NCBI GenBank assembly: GCA_030431485.1
Contig: JAUIIR010000001.1
Coordinates: forward strand, 1-64,000
From: Alphaproteobacteria bacterium
GTDB taxonomy: Bacteria > Pseudomonadota > Alphaproteobacteria > Rhodobacterales > Rhodobacteraceae
Length of the DNA: 64,000 bases
Reading direction: 5' to 3'
The notes beneath the pieces were generated by a model that was given only the letters and a program-made list of their open reading frames with translations, made no database searches and was not told the DNA's origin. This document shows, piece by piece, positions 53,862 through 62,735 of this stretch. Position 1 is the stretch's first letter. The number at the start of each line of letters is the position of its first letter. A program made the position numbers and the translations under genes.

Positions 53862-54863
53862 TTACCCCGCCCGAGCCGCTGCCCGCTTGGCTCGATAGGC
53901 GGGAACGCCTGTGCCCAGCAGGATCAGGATGCCGATTGTAACTGACTGCCAAGTGGTCGGGATGCCGACGACAATCAGACTGTTTTGTACGATCACGATC
54001 AGCGCGACACCGAGCAGTGTTCCGGTCAGTGTGCCATAGCCACCGATCAGACGCGCGCCGCCCAGAACGACGGCTGCAATCACCGAAAGCTCCAGTCCGA
54101 CCAGCGAGAACGGGTCAGCCATGCGTCCCACAGAGCCGTGGATGATGCCTGCCAGACCTGCCAGCGCGCCCACATAGACGTAGACAAAGAACTGCGTCCA
54201 GGTGACGTTGATGCCGATGCGCCGTGCGCTTTCAACGGATCCCCCGATGGCATAGATCGACCGGCCCAGCATGGTCTTTTTCAAAATGAACCAAGTCAGC
54301 ACGATGACAAACACCAATGCGAGTGCGGCCCAGGGGATCGAATAGAAATTGCCCGCTTCCGTGGTGCCGCGCGCAAGGACGCCGCGCGAGAAATCCCGCA
54401 TCGACGGGGGCAGGGCCGAAATGCGCTGAGAGCCAATGAAGGTGAGCAGAAAGCCCCGGAAAATCGACAATGTGCCTAGAGTGACGATGAGGGTCGGCAG
54501 TCCAAGAAATGCTATGAAGAACCCGTTTATCGCGCCAAGCAACGATCCTATGAGGATTGATACGACAAAGATCAGAGGCCAAGGCGCGTCAGGCCAGACA
54601 GCGAGGAAGAACACCGTTGAGGCGTACATCGCGAAGACCGCAATGGCGGTAAAGCTCACGTCAATCCCACCAGACACCAGCACCAGCATGGCGCCCACGG
54701 CAAGAATGCCGATGACAATCGATGCGCGCAGCAGGTCAGAGACCGTGGTGATCGTGAAAAAGCGCGGATCGGACAGCGTGGCCAATACACAGAACGCGAT
54801 GATCACGCCTGCAACCAGTGTTTCGTTTCGGGTCCAGAAGTCTTTGGGAAGCCAGTTCGTCAT
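53862..54863 (-). CDS. Sugar ABC transporter permease (LsrC/RbsC-like)
   Basis: 333-aa BPD_transp_2 permease; motifs AVGAMLVLVSGGIDVSFTAIA, FIAFLGLPTLIVTLGTLSIF and the coupling loop GGSVESARRIGINVTWTQ. Overlaps the ATPase gene by 4 bp. Partner of the permease at 52844. Confidence 0.9.
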   Translation of the reverse strand: MTNWLPKDFWTRNETLVAGVIIAFCVLATLSDPRFFTITTVSDLLRASIVIGILAVGAMLVLVSGGIDVSFTAIAVFAMYASTVFFLAVWPDAPWPLIFVVSILIGSLLGAINGFFIAFLGLPTLIVTLGTLSIFRGFLLTFIGSQRISALPPSMRDFSRGVLARGTTEAGNFYSIPWAALALVFVIVLTWFILKKTMLGRSIYAIGGSVESARRIGINVTWTQFFVYVYVGALAGLAGIIHGSVGRMADPFSLVGLELSVIAAVVLGGARLIGGYGTLTGTLLGVALIVIVQNSLIVVGIPTTWQSVTIGILILLGTGVPAYRAKRAAARAG

Positions 54864-56356
54864 GACGCCAACCTGTGCGCGAGGTCTTCTTCGGTAACCG
54901 ATTTGCCATCGAGCGCATCAATGATCCGCCCGTCACGCATCACGAGGATGCGGTGGCATGTGGCCAGCAATTCGGGCAGGTCGTCCGAGATGACAATGAC
55001 CCCGATCCCCGTGCTTGCAAGATCGCGGACGATGTCGTGGATGTCTGCCTTTGAGCCGACATCGACGCCGACGCTTGGTCCGTTCAGTATCAGAACCCGT
55101 GGGGCACGTGACAGCCAGCGGGCCAAAGCCACTCGTTGTTGGTTGCCGCCGGAAAGCGATTGCACGGGGGCTTCGATGTCAGAGGCTTTGACCTTAAGCC
55201 GTTTGAGCCAGTCTGCAGCTTCGTCCACCAGCGCCGACATGTTGAGCCAACCGCCATTTACATGGGCATCGAGTCGTCCCACAGCAACATTGCGGACTAT
55301 GGACTGGTTCAGGAACAGGCCTTCGGTCAAACGGTCCTCGGGTACATAGCCAATCCGTGCTTCTGATGCAGCTTGCGGATCGCCCGTCGGGATGGTTTTG
55401 CCATCAATGCTGATGCTTCCCGCGTCCGGGGAGACCAGACCGAACAGGGCTTTCGCGACAGATGTCCGCCCACTGCCCAAGAGCCCGGTGATCCCCAGAA
55501 CCTCGCCTGTCTTGAGGTCGAAGTCGATATCTTCAAACGCACCTGCCTTGCTGAGGCCGCGAACCTGCAAAAGGGTCTCGGCGCCGGGCATGATGTCGCT
55601 TGGCGGAACTTCGGGCACGTCACGCCCGGTCATGTGGTATGTCAGCGATTTGGTGTCGAATTCAGTGGCCGGGCCTTCGGCGACCTTTTTGCCGTTGCGG
55701 AGCACAACGACTTTTTCTGAAACTTCAAGCACTTCAGCGAGTTTGTGGCTAACGAAGATGACCGCAACGCCTTCTTCCTTCAGCATCCGGATGATGCCTT
55801 GCAGGCGGCGTACCTCTTTTTCCGTCAGGGCCGTGGTTGGCTCGTCCATGATAATCAGCTGTGCCTGTGACGCGAGCGCGCGGCAAATCGCGACAAGCTG
55901 CTTCTGAGCGACAGGCAGGGCTTCGACACGCGTATCGAGGTCGATCTCCACCCCGATCCGTTCAAGCGCCTTGCGCGCAATCTCTTTTGTGGCGCGGGAT
56001 TTGTAAAACCGCTCATGTGTTGAAAGCTGGGTGGCAAATGCGATGTTTTCGGCCACGCTCAGGTTCGGGAAGAGTGAGAAATCCTGAAAGATCACCATGA
56101 CACCGGCGGCGGCCGATATGCGCGGGTTCAGTGTGCGGCGCTCTTGGCCGGCAATGCGGATTGTGCCTTCGGTGGCGGGTTCGACGCCTGAGATGATCTT
56201 GATGAGGGTAGATTTTCCGGAACCGTTTTCTCCGGCCAGACAAACCGCTTCGCCGGGTTGAACGGAGAAATCGACAGAGTCGAGCGCCGTTACCCCTGCG
56301 TATCGCTTGGTGATCGCGCGCAGATCGACAAACGCGGTGTCACGTTCTGAAGACAT
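54860..56356 (-). CDS. Sugar ABC transporter ATP-binding protein, tandem domains (LsrA/RbsA-like)
   Basis: 498 aa with two ABC domains: canonical Walker A GENGSGKST and VAQKQLVAICRALA/LIIMDEPTTALT in the first, GLLGSGRTS and LSGGNQQRVALARWL in the second. The ATG at 56356 is preferred over an in-frame TTG at 56362; the ribosome site is weak for both. Second gene of the minus arm, 73 bp after the binding-protein gene. Confidence 0.9.
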   Translation of the reverse strand: MSSERDTAFVDLRAITKRYAGVTALDSVDFSVQPGEAVCLAGENGSGKSTLIKIISGVEPATEGTIRIAGQERRTLNPRISAAAGVMVIFQDFSLFPNLSVAENIAFATQLSTHERFYKSRATKEIARKALERIGVEIDLDTRVEALPVAQKQLVAICRALASQAQLIIMDEPTTALTEKEVRRLQGIIRMLKEEGVAVIFVSHKLAEVLEVSEKVVVLRNGKKVAEGPATEFDTKSLTYHMTGRDVPEVPPSDIMPGAETLLQVRGLSKAGAFEDIDFDLKTGEVLGITGLLGSGRTSVAKALFGLVSPDAGSISIDGKTIPTGDPQAASEARIGYVPEDRLTEGLFLNQSIVRNVAVGRLDAHVNGGWLNMSALVDEAADWLKRLKVKASDIEAPVQSLSGGNQQRVALARWLSRAPRVLILNGPSVGVDVGSKADIHDIVRDLASTGIGVIVISDDLPELLATCHRILVMRDGRIIDALDGKSVTEEDLAHRLAS

Positions 56357-56429
56357 GAACAACCAACTTGATTTGAGAGAATTGAAGGCGAGGGGGCGGC
56401 TGGGTGAGCCGCCCCGTGGTGGTCAAGGA

Positions 56430-57419
56430 TCAGAACGGATATTCGCCCATGTTGTCCTTGTTCACGTTCACCCAAGCCTGACCGTAGATGACCTTGCCAT
56501 CCAGAGACACACTCTCGTAGCCTGGCAGGCCGAGGTCCATTCCATCGGTGACTTCTTCACCGTTCATCACCATGACGGCGAGCTTGTTCATGGCTTCGCC
56601 TGCCACAGCGGGGTCCCAGAAACCGATGCCGTCAACCGCACCGGTTTCAAGATACTGACCGGCAATCGAAGGCAGTGATGTGCCGAACACGCAAGTGTCG
56701 TCTTCCATGCCACGTTCTTCGATGGCGCGGCCAATGCCTGCTACGTCGGTCGAGGCCGAGCCCTGCATGCCTTTGATGTTCGGGAAGGCCCGTAGCACTT
56801 CCTGTGCCTTGGTGTATGCCTGTTCGGCGTCGTCGAATGTTTCGTTCTTGTCGCCGACCAGCGTCATGTTCGGATAGTTGGCCTCCTGATATGCAATGGC
56901 GCCATCCACCCATTGGTTGTGGGTCTGCGACGTCAGCGATCCGACGAAGACTGCATACTCCCCTTCGCCGCCCATGCAGGTGGCCAACTGCTCCATCAGG
57001 TTTGCGCCGAAGTCTTCGTTCACAAAGGCTTCAAGGTCATACGCCGTGTTCTGTTGTGCTGCGGCTTCGTGTGTGATGACCGCGATGCCTGCTTCCATTG
57101 CGCGGCCGAGAACCGGCTCAAGAGCTTCGGGCGACATCGGAACGACCGCGAGTGCGTTGACGCCCTGCGCGATCATGTCTTCGATCAGAGCGACCTGCTG
57201 CTGAGGGTCGGCCTGCGCCGGGCCAACCTGAAATGCGTTCATGCCGGTTTCCTCGGCGAACTTGTTGACGCCTTCCTCCATGCGGTTGAACCACTGGATG
57301 CCCGCGATCTTTACGACGGTTGCGATGTTTTTCGAGTGACCGTCAGCGACGGCTTGCGTTCCGACAAGAGCCGAAGCAGCGAGTGCGGCACCGGCAAGCA
57401 GTTTGGTTTTGGTCTTCAT
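56430..57419 (-). CDS. Sugar ABC transporter substrate-binding protein (LsrB/RhaS-like)
   Basis: 329 aa with a signal peptide ([25 protein letters not shown]). It aligns along its length with the LsrB/RhaS group ([48 protein letters not shown], final [11 protein letters not shown]). By eye the residues that contact AI-2 in Salmonella LsrB are mostly not kept: the TWDSD segment reads THEAA and the PDANA segment reads SASTD. The ligand is therefore probably not classical AI-2. First gene of the minus arm; GGGAGG ribosome site. Confidence 0.88.
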   Translation of the reverse strand: MKTKTKLLAGAALAASALVGTQAVADGHSKNIATVVKIAGIQWFNRMEEGVNKFAEETGMNAFQVGPAQADPQQQVALIEDMIAQGVNALAVVPMSPEALEPVLGRAMEAGIAVITHEAAAQQNTAYDLEAFVNEDFGANLMEQLATCMGGEGEYAVFVGSLTSQTHNQWVDGAIAYQEANYPNMTLVGDKNETFDDAEQAYTKAQEVLRAFPNIKGMQGSASTDVAGIGRAIEERGMEDDTCVFGTSLPSIAGQYLETGAVDGIGFWDPAVAGEAMNKLAVMVMNGEEVTDGMDLGLPGYESVSLDGKVIYGQAWVNVNKDNMGEYPF

Positions 57420-57554
57420 CTGATCCTCCCTTTGCCCGCATTTGCGGGTCATTGACTTGGGCAGCGGCCTGTCCGCCCACCCGAGCAGAAAAACGGTGTG
57501 CTGTGCCCCTCGGCGCTTATGAAATGCGGCAACCGCAGAGGCGTATCAACACTT

Positions 57555-57598
57555 GTGCATTGACTGCACGTTTGTGACTATATAATCAGAAAAGTCAC
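57555..57598. promoter_or_regulatory. Promoter and paired dyads in the SorC / importer divergent region
   Basis: GTGCA-TTGAC-TGCAC (57555-57569) and GTGACT-N13-AGTCAC (57574-57598) are inverted repeats. TTGACT at 57560 and TATAAT at 57581 form plus-strand promoter-like hexamers, but with a short 15-base spacer. The dyads overlap both hexamers, which suits repression by the adjacent SorC-type regulator. A separate CCCGCA-TT-TGCGGG hairpin is at 57435-57448, close to the binding-protein start. Confidence 0.5.
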
Positions 57599-57644
57599 GG
57601 TCAAGCCATTTTGTCGCAGGAAGTCGGGAGGTCCGGGACAGGCA

Positions 57645-58619
57645 ATGTTGGTGCAAAAACGTCATGCTGATGACGACATCGCGCAGGCGGCTTGGCTTTA
57701 TTATGTTGGCAATCTGAGCCAGCAGGAGGTCAGTGCGCGGCTCGGCATTTCGCGCTTCAAGGTTTTGCGGATGCTGGCGGATGCGCGTGAACGGGGGCTC
57801 GTTCGAATCGCAGTTGAACATCGAACGTCGCGGACACTGGAACTGGCGGATCAGCTTGTCTCTTGTTTCGATTTGCAGGAAGCTCAGGTCGCCCCGATCG
57901 GCGTTGACGCCGACGATGAGGAACTGGCGCGCAACGCGGTGGCAATTCTGGCCAGCGGTTACCTTAACCGCATCGCTGGAACTGATACCCCGTTGACTGT
58001 TGGACTGGGGTGGGGCCGGACATTGTCGGCGATGGCTGACAATGTGACCGGCGTGCGCAATTCCGGTCTCACTTTCGTGTCGCTTATGGGGTCCGTTACC
58101 TATGCGTCCCATACGGCGCCGGGCGATGTCTGTGTGCGGCTGGCTGACCAAACTGGCGGACGGGCCATTCTGATGCCCGCACCTTTTGTTACCGACAGTG
58201 CGGAGGCCTGCGCCGGGATCATTTCGCAGCGGCTGGTGCACGAGGCCATGGAGATCGCAAGGCGTGCAGATCATGCGCTGATGAGTGTCGGTGAATGCCG
58301 AGAGGGGGCCATTCTCTTCGACAGCGACATCTTTACAGCCGAACAAATCCAGCAGCTGCGCGACGCTGATGTTGTCGGGGATTGCTGTGGCGTTTTCTAC
58401 AAGGCTGACGGGACCGTGGCAGATATTGAGCTGAACCGGTGCACGCCCTGCGTTCAACCGGCGGATATGGCGGAGATGGAAACAGTGCTTCTCGCTGCCG
58501 GGTCTGGAAAGCTCGCGGCGACGCTCGCCGTTTTAAGGGCAGGATTTGTCAAACGGCTTTTGGTGGATGAGCGGCTTGCCGTGGCGCTTGTCGCGGCCGC
58601 AGGAGGGGAGGGCCACTGA
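57645..58619 (+). CDS. SorC/LsrR-type sugar-binding transcriptional regulator
   Basis: 324 aa with an N-terminal HTH (AAWLYYVGNLSQQEVSARLGISRFKVLRMLADA, ~14-46) and a SorC sugar-phosphate domain (LTVGLGWGRTLSAMADNV, GDCCGVFYKADG). It belongs to the same family as the regulator at 48379, but the HTH recognition region differs. Divergent from the importer operon and first gene of the plus arm; it shares one base with the next gene (TGATG). Probably controls both arms in response to a phosphorylated intermediate. Confidence 0.88.
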   Translation: MLVQKRHADDDIAQAAWLYYVGNLSQQEVSARLGISRFKVLRMLADARERGLVRIAVEHRTSRTLELADQLVSCFDLQEAQVAPIGVDADDEELARNAVAILASGYLNRIAGTDTPLTVGLGWGRTLSAMADNVTGVRNSGLTFVSLMGSVTYASHTAPGDVCVRLADQTGGRAILMPAPFVTDSAEACAGIISQRLVHEAMEIARRADHALMSVGECREGAILFDSDIFTAEQIQQLRDADVVGDCCGVFYKADGTVADIELNRCTPCVQPADMAEMETVLLAAGSGKLAATLAVLRAGFVKRLLVDERLAVALVAAAGGEGH

Positions 58620-59467
58620 TGCAGGGCTTCGGCGTTCACACCAGTATGTGGACCATGACATGGGACAGAGCAGGCTGCGAAGCGGCTGTTGCAAAGGCGA
58701 AATCCTATGGCATGGACTTTCTCGAAATCGCGCTTTTGGACCCACCCAGTGTTGATGCCGCACATAGTCGCGCTGTTCTGGAGGCCGCCGAGATGCGTGC
58801 GGTCTGTTCGCTCGGTCTGCCAGAGGCGGTGTGGGCGTCGCGCAACCCGGATGGCGCGGTCGATTTTCTAAAGGTGGCACTGGACAAATGTGCGGCGTTG
58901 GGTGCCGAAGCGCTTTCAGGTGTCGTCTATGGCGGGATCGGCGAACGGTCGGGCCTGCCGCCGACACAGGGCGAGCTGGACAATGTCGCTGATGCAATGA
59001 CGCGCGCCGCGAAGCACGCCAAGTCACTTGGCCTGCAATTTGGCATTGAGCCGGTGAATCGCTATGAAACCCACTTGCTCAACACTGGCTGGCAAGTAGT
59101 GGACCTGATCGAACGCATCGGGGCGGACAACATGTTTGTCCATCTTGATACTTATCACATGAATATCGAGGAAAAGGGCATCGCCCAGGGCATCATCGAC
59201 GCCCGCGAACACCTTCGCTACATCCACCTATCCGAATCCGACCGAGGTACACCCGGGGCGGGAACCATCGCTTGGGACGAAATTTTCGGCGCATTGCGGG
59301 CCATTGGGTTCAAGGGCGGGTTGGCGATGGAAAGCTTTATCAACATGCCGCCAGAGATTGCCTTTGGTCTCTCGGTCTGGCGTCCCGTCGCCTCGGGCGA
59401 GGCGGAGGTGATGGAGAACGGCTTGCCATTCCTGCGCAACAAGGCCCGGCAATACGGGCTGATCTGA
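58619..59467 (+). CDS. Ketose 3-epimerase-like TIM-barrel enzyme (tagatose/psicose epimerase family)
   Basis: 282 aa. The metal ligands of D-tagatose 3-epimerase relatives can be placed: Glu144 (GIEPVNRYETH), Asp177 (HLDTYHMNIEE), His203 (IHLSESDRGTPG) and Glu238 (AMESF). VNRYETHLLNT and SESDRGTPG are close to the epimerase signatures. It would epimerise or isomerise a free or phosphorylated ketose. Translationally coupled to the SorC regulator and upstream of the dehydrogenase genes. Confidence 0.85.
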   Translation: MQGFGVHTSMWTMTWDRAGCEAAVAKAKSYGMDFLEIALLDPPSVDAAHSRAVLEAAEMRAVCSLGLPEAVWASRNPDGAVDFLKVALDKCAALGAEALSGVVYGGIGERSGLPPTQGELDNVADAMTRAAKHAKSLGLQFGIEPVNRYETHLLNTGWQVVDLIERIGADNMFVHLDTYHMNIEEKGIAQGIIDAREHLRYIHLSESDRGTPGAGTIAWDEIFGALRAIGFKGGLAMESFINMPPEIAFGLSVWRPVASGEAEVMENGLPFLRNKARQYGLI

Positions 59468-59489
59468 CGACATCCGAAGGACATTCAGA

Positions 59490-60503
59490 ATGAAGAACAC
59501 ATCGCTGCCACAGCTGTATGAGGACATGCGCCGTGTCCGGACCTTTGAAGAGCGCGTGGGAGAGCTGTTTGTGCGTGGGCAATCGGCAGGGTCCATGCTT
59601 CACCTGTCCATCGGTGAGGAAAGTGCCGCCGTTGGGGTGTGCGCGCAAATGCGCGACGGCGATACCTTTACGACCCATCACCGTGGCCACGGTATTTTTC
59701 TTGCGCGCGGAGCCGATCCAAATCGCATGATGGCCGAGATTGCAGGCAAGGATTCCGGTTACTGCCACGGCAAGGGCGGGTCGATGCACATTGCGGATAT
59801 GGGCCTCGGTCATCTGGGCGCGAATGCGATTGTTGGGGGCGGTATCCCGGCGGTTGTTGGCGCAGGTCTCTCGGCGCGGCACAAAAAGAACGGAGCTGTC
59901 TCCATCGCTTTTTTCGGCGACGGCGCGACCGGGCAGGGCATCCTGTACGAGAGCATGAACATGGCGGCGCTTTGGCGGCTGCCAGTGGTGTTTGTATGCA
60001 TCAACAACCAGTACGGCATGGGGACGCGGATTGATCAGGCGACCGCCAACCCCAAGCTGCACGAACGCGCCGCCGCTTTTGGCCTGGCGGCCCGCACGGT
60101 AGATGGGCTGGACGTCGAAGAGGTGGCGGACGCGGCTGCCGAGCTGATCGCGGGCGCGCGTTCAGGCAAGCCTGCGTTTCTGGCGGTTGATTGTTATCGC
60201 TTCTTTGGCCACGCAAGAAAGGACAAGTCGCCGTATCGCGATGCGGCTGAAGAAGAGGCCGGGCGCAAGAAAGACCCTGTCCTTCAGGCAAGAGGCAAGC
60301 TGATTGCCTCCGGTTTGTTATCAGAGGCTGATCTTGATGCGCTGGACCAGAAAGTTGCAGCCGAAATGGATGCTTCGATTGAATTTGCCGTCGCTGGTGA
60401 AGAGCCACAGCTGAAATCCATGTTCCGCGATGTCTATGCCCCTTCACAACCGGAGCCAGAGCCGGTGCGGACGCGTCTTGATCGTATTTTGGCACAGGGG
60501 TAG
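59490..60503 (+). CDS. ThDP-dependent dehydrogenase E1 alpha subunit (acetoin dehydrogenase AcoA-like)
   Basis: 337 aa. ThDP/Mg motif GDGATGQGILYESMNMAALW...NNQYG, with HHRGHGIFLARG and CHGKGGSMHI as in AcoA/PdhA. Pairs with the E1 beta gene 5 bp downstream. Acetoin dehydrogenases cleave a hydroxyketone to acyl-CoA plus an aldehyde. Whether this one uses acetoin, another hydroxyketone or a 2-oxoacid cannot be read from the sequence. Confidence 0.92.
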   Translation: MKNTSLPQLYEDMRRVRTFEERVGELFVRGQSAGSMLHLSIGEESAAVGVCAQMRDGDTFTTHHRGHGIFLARGADPNRMMAEIAGKDSGYCHGKGGSMHIADMGLGHLGANAIVGGGIPAVVGAGLSARHKKNGAVSIAFFGDGATGQGILYESMNMAALWRLPVVFVCINNQYGMGTRIDQATANPKLHERAAAFGLAARTVDGLDVEEVADAAAELIAGARSGKPAFLAVDCYRFFGHARKDKSPYRDAAEEEAGRKKDPVLQARGKLIASGLLSEADLDALDQKVAAEMDASIEFAVAGEEPQLKSMFRDVYAPSQPEPEPVRTRLDRILAQG

Positions 60504-60508
60504 CGCAG

Positions 60509-61489
60509 ATGGCCGTACAGGAAACAACCTACCGCGATGCGCTGCGTCTTGCTCTGTCCGAGGCGATGTCGGCGGATGACAGTGTGATCATTATGGGCGA
60601 AGAGGTCGGTCGCTATGGCGGCGCATATGGGGTCACGAAGGACCTGATCAAAGACTTCGGTGGCGACCGTGTGATAGATACACCGATTTCCGAGGCAGCC
60701 ATTGTCGGGGCTGCAGTCGGCGCGGCGATGACGGGGCTGCGTCCGGTGGCCGAGTTGATGTATGTCGATTTCATCGGCATGACGATGGACCAGTTGGCCA
60801 ATCAGGCAGCCAAAATCCGATACATGTTTGGCGGTCAGATCGGTGTCCCGATGGTCCTGCGCACCCAAGGCGGCACAGGACGTTCCGCAGGCGCGCAGCA
60901 CAGCCAGAGCCTTGAGGGCTATGTCATGCACACGCCCGGCTTGCGTCTTGCCATGCCAGCAACGGTGGACGATGCCTATCACTTGCTGCGCCAGTCGCTT
61001 CAGCAACCAGACCCGGTGGTGTTCATTGAGCACAAGGGCCTCTACACAATAAAGGGCACGCTTGATCCGGACGATGCGCCAGCCGAGTGGGGCAAGGCAA
61101 AGCTACTTCGTGAGGGAGACGATCTGGTTGTTGTGACCTATTCAAGACAGGTGCATCACGCTTTGGTTGCAGCCGAAACACTGGCGTCACAGGGGATTGA
61201 AGCTGCAGTTGTTGATCTGCGCACGTTGAACCCGCTGGATTTTGATACAATCGGTCCGCTTGTTGAACGGTCCGGTCGTGCAATGGTCGTGTCCGAAGGT
61301 GCCATGACCTGCGGTGTCGCGGCAGAGCTTTCGGCGCGTATCACCGAGGAATGTTTCGACTACCTTGAGGATCCGGTGGTGCGGGTAGCGGGCGAGGATA
61401 TCCCGATCTCGGTGTCCCCTCTACTTGAGCAGAACTCGGTGCCGACGCCTAAGCTGATCGTCGAGACGGCGCGGAAGTTGTTCATATGA
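60509..61489 (+). CDS. ThDP-dependent dehydrogenase E1 beta subunit (AcoB-like)
   Basis: 326 aa transketolase-like pyrimidine-binding subunit. MGEEVGRYGGAYGVTKDLI with the ThDP-activating Glu region, DTPISEAAIVGAAVGAAM and the C-terminal transketolase domain (VVTYSRQVHHALVAAE, VVDLRTLNPLD). Forms the alpha2beta2 E1 with the preceding subunit. Overlaps the E2 gene by 4 bp. Confidence 0.93.
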   Translation: MAVQETTYRDALRLALSEAMSADDSVIIMGEEVGRYGGAYGVTKDLIKDFGGDRVIDTPISEAAIVGAAVGAAMTGLRPVAELMYVDFIGMTMDQLANQAAKIRYMFGGQIGVPMVLRTQGGTGRSAGAQHSQSLEGYVMHTPGLRLAMPATVDDAYHLLRQSLQQPDPVVFIEHKGLYTIKGTLDPDDAPAEWGKAKLLREGDDLVVVTYSRQVHHALVAAETLASQGIEAAVVDLRTLNPLDFDTIGPLVERSGRAMVVSEGAMTCGVAAELSARITEECFDYLEDPVVRVAGEDIPISVSPLLEQNSVPTPKLIVETARKLFI

Positions 61490-62706
61490 GCACTTCCAGT
61501 AAGCTGACCCTGCCAATGCCCCGGCTTGGCGAAACGATGGACGAAGGGACCATCGCGGAATGGCTGGTTCAGCCCGGCCAAAGCTTCTTGCGGGGCGATC
61601 CACTGCTTGAGGTGGAAACCGACAAGACGATGGTAGAGTATCCGGCATTGGGCGGCGGAACATTCGTTGAAGCGCTTGTGTCGGTCGGGGACGTGGTCGC
61701 GGTCGGCACTCCGATTGCAGTTATCGAAACGACAGACGTATGGGATGCGCTAGACGATGCGAGCCCGCCGGAAACAGAACCCACTGCACCCGAGCCGGTG
61801 GCTGGCGGTGTTCCAACGCCCGCACATGCAGGCACAACGACACGCAAACGCGCAACGCCCCTTGCGCGTCGATTGGCGCAGCAAAACGGCATAGGCCTTG
61901 AAACTGTCACCGGTACAGGCAGGCGCGGACGGATTGAGGCTTCAGATGTGCGGTCTCTGGTGTCGCCGGGTGCGACGCCGAAACGAGTGACACGCTCTGT
62001 CAGAACGAATGCGACGGTCTTACTGGTGCACGGATTTGCGGGCCTCGGCTCAAACTGGGCGGCGCTCAGGGCAATGCTGCAGCGAGGTGGTGCCAAGACC
62101 CACGCGCCGGACCTGCCAGGACACGGCCGGAATGCGACTGAGGCTGTTGATGTCACGACGCTGATTGACTGGCTGAGCGCTGAACTGGCGCACCAGCCCG
62201 AACCTGTTCATCTTGTGGGCCATTCCCTCGGCGCGCATGTGGCTGCAAAGGCCGCTCAGCGCGATCCGTCGCGTGTGACCCACTTGACGTTGGTTGCCCC
62301 GGCGGGATGTGGCCTCGACATCAATGGCGCTTTTCTATCCGGCATGGCATCCGCGCCGGGCGTCGGAGAACTGTCACATCTGATGCGCCTGCTTGGCCGA
62401 AGGGCTCGCCAATTGGACGACGCAGCTTTATCCGCAATGGCGCAGGAACTCCGAGGGAAACGCCTTACCTCATTGGCCAGCGCTGTTGCGCGCGACAATG
62501 TGCAAAGCGTGGACACGCTGTCAGCACTGCGTGCCTTGGGGGACACTGTGGGTGTGACCGCAATTTTCGGGCTGGAGGATCTGATCATTCCCAAGGAACA
62601 TGTCTTCCAGATGCCGTCTGCCATCGCCTGTCACATGGTTGAGGCCGGGCACATGCCGCATTGGGACGCTACAGAGGAGGTTGCCGCCATCATCGCAGAG
62701 ACATGA
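61486..62706 (+). CDS. E2-like protein: lipoyl domain, E3-binding domain and alpha/beta hydrolase (AcoC type)
   Basis: 406 aa. Lipoyl domain (~5-82) with lipoyl-Lys47 in VETDKTMVE, peripheral subunit-binding domain (~122-156, ATPLARRLAQQNGI...GTGRRGRIEASDV), then an alpha/beta hydrolase (~175-406) with nucleophile Ser247 in GHSLGAH and a C-terminal GHMPHW His. The hydrolase takes the place of the usual acyltransferase domain, as in AcoC of acetoin dehydrogenases. This supports a hydroxyketone-cleaving complex rather than a 2-oxoacid dehydrogenase. No E3 gene is in the window. Confidence 0.9.
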   Translation: MSTSSKLTLPMPRLGETMDEGTIAEWLVQPGQSFLRGDPLLEVETDKTMVEYPALGGGTFVEALVSVGDVVAVGTPIAVIETTDVWDALDDASPPETEPTAPEPVAGGVPTPAHAGTTTRKRATPLARRLAQQNGIGLETVTGTGRRGRIEASDVRSLVSPGATPKRVTRSVRTNATVLLVHGFAGLGSNWAALRAMLQRGGAKTHAPDLPGHGRNATEAVDVTTLIDWLSAELAHQPEPVHLVGHSLGAHVAAKAAQRDPSRVTHLTLVAPAGCGLDINGAFLSGMASAPGVGELSHLMRLLGRRARQLDDAALSAMAQELRGKRLTSLASAVARDNVQSVDTLSALRALGDTVGVTAIFGLEDLIIPKEHVFQMPSAIACHMVEAGHMPHWDATEEVAAIIAET

Positions 62707-62735
62707 GGCGCAACCGCATTAGGGAGGATGGGAGT

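Noticed and set aside
56430-57419. Calling the binding protein LsrB (AI-2 receptor)
   Set aside because: Overall family match only; the segments that contact AI-2 in LsrB are altered, so ligand identity cannot be transferred.
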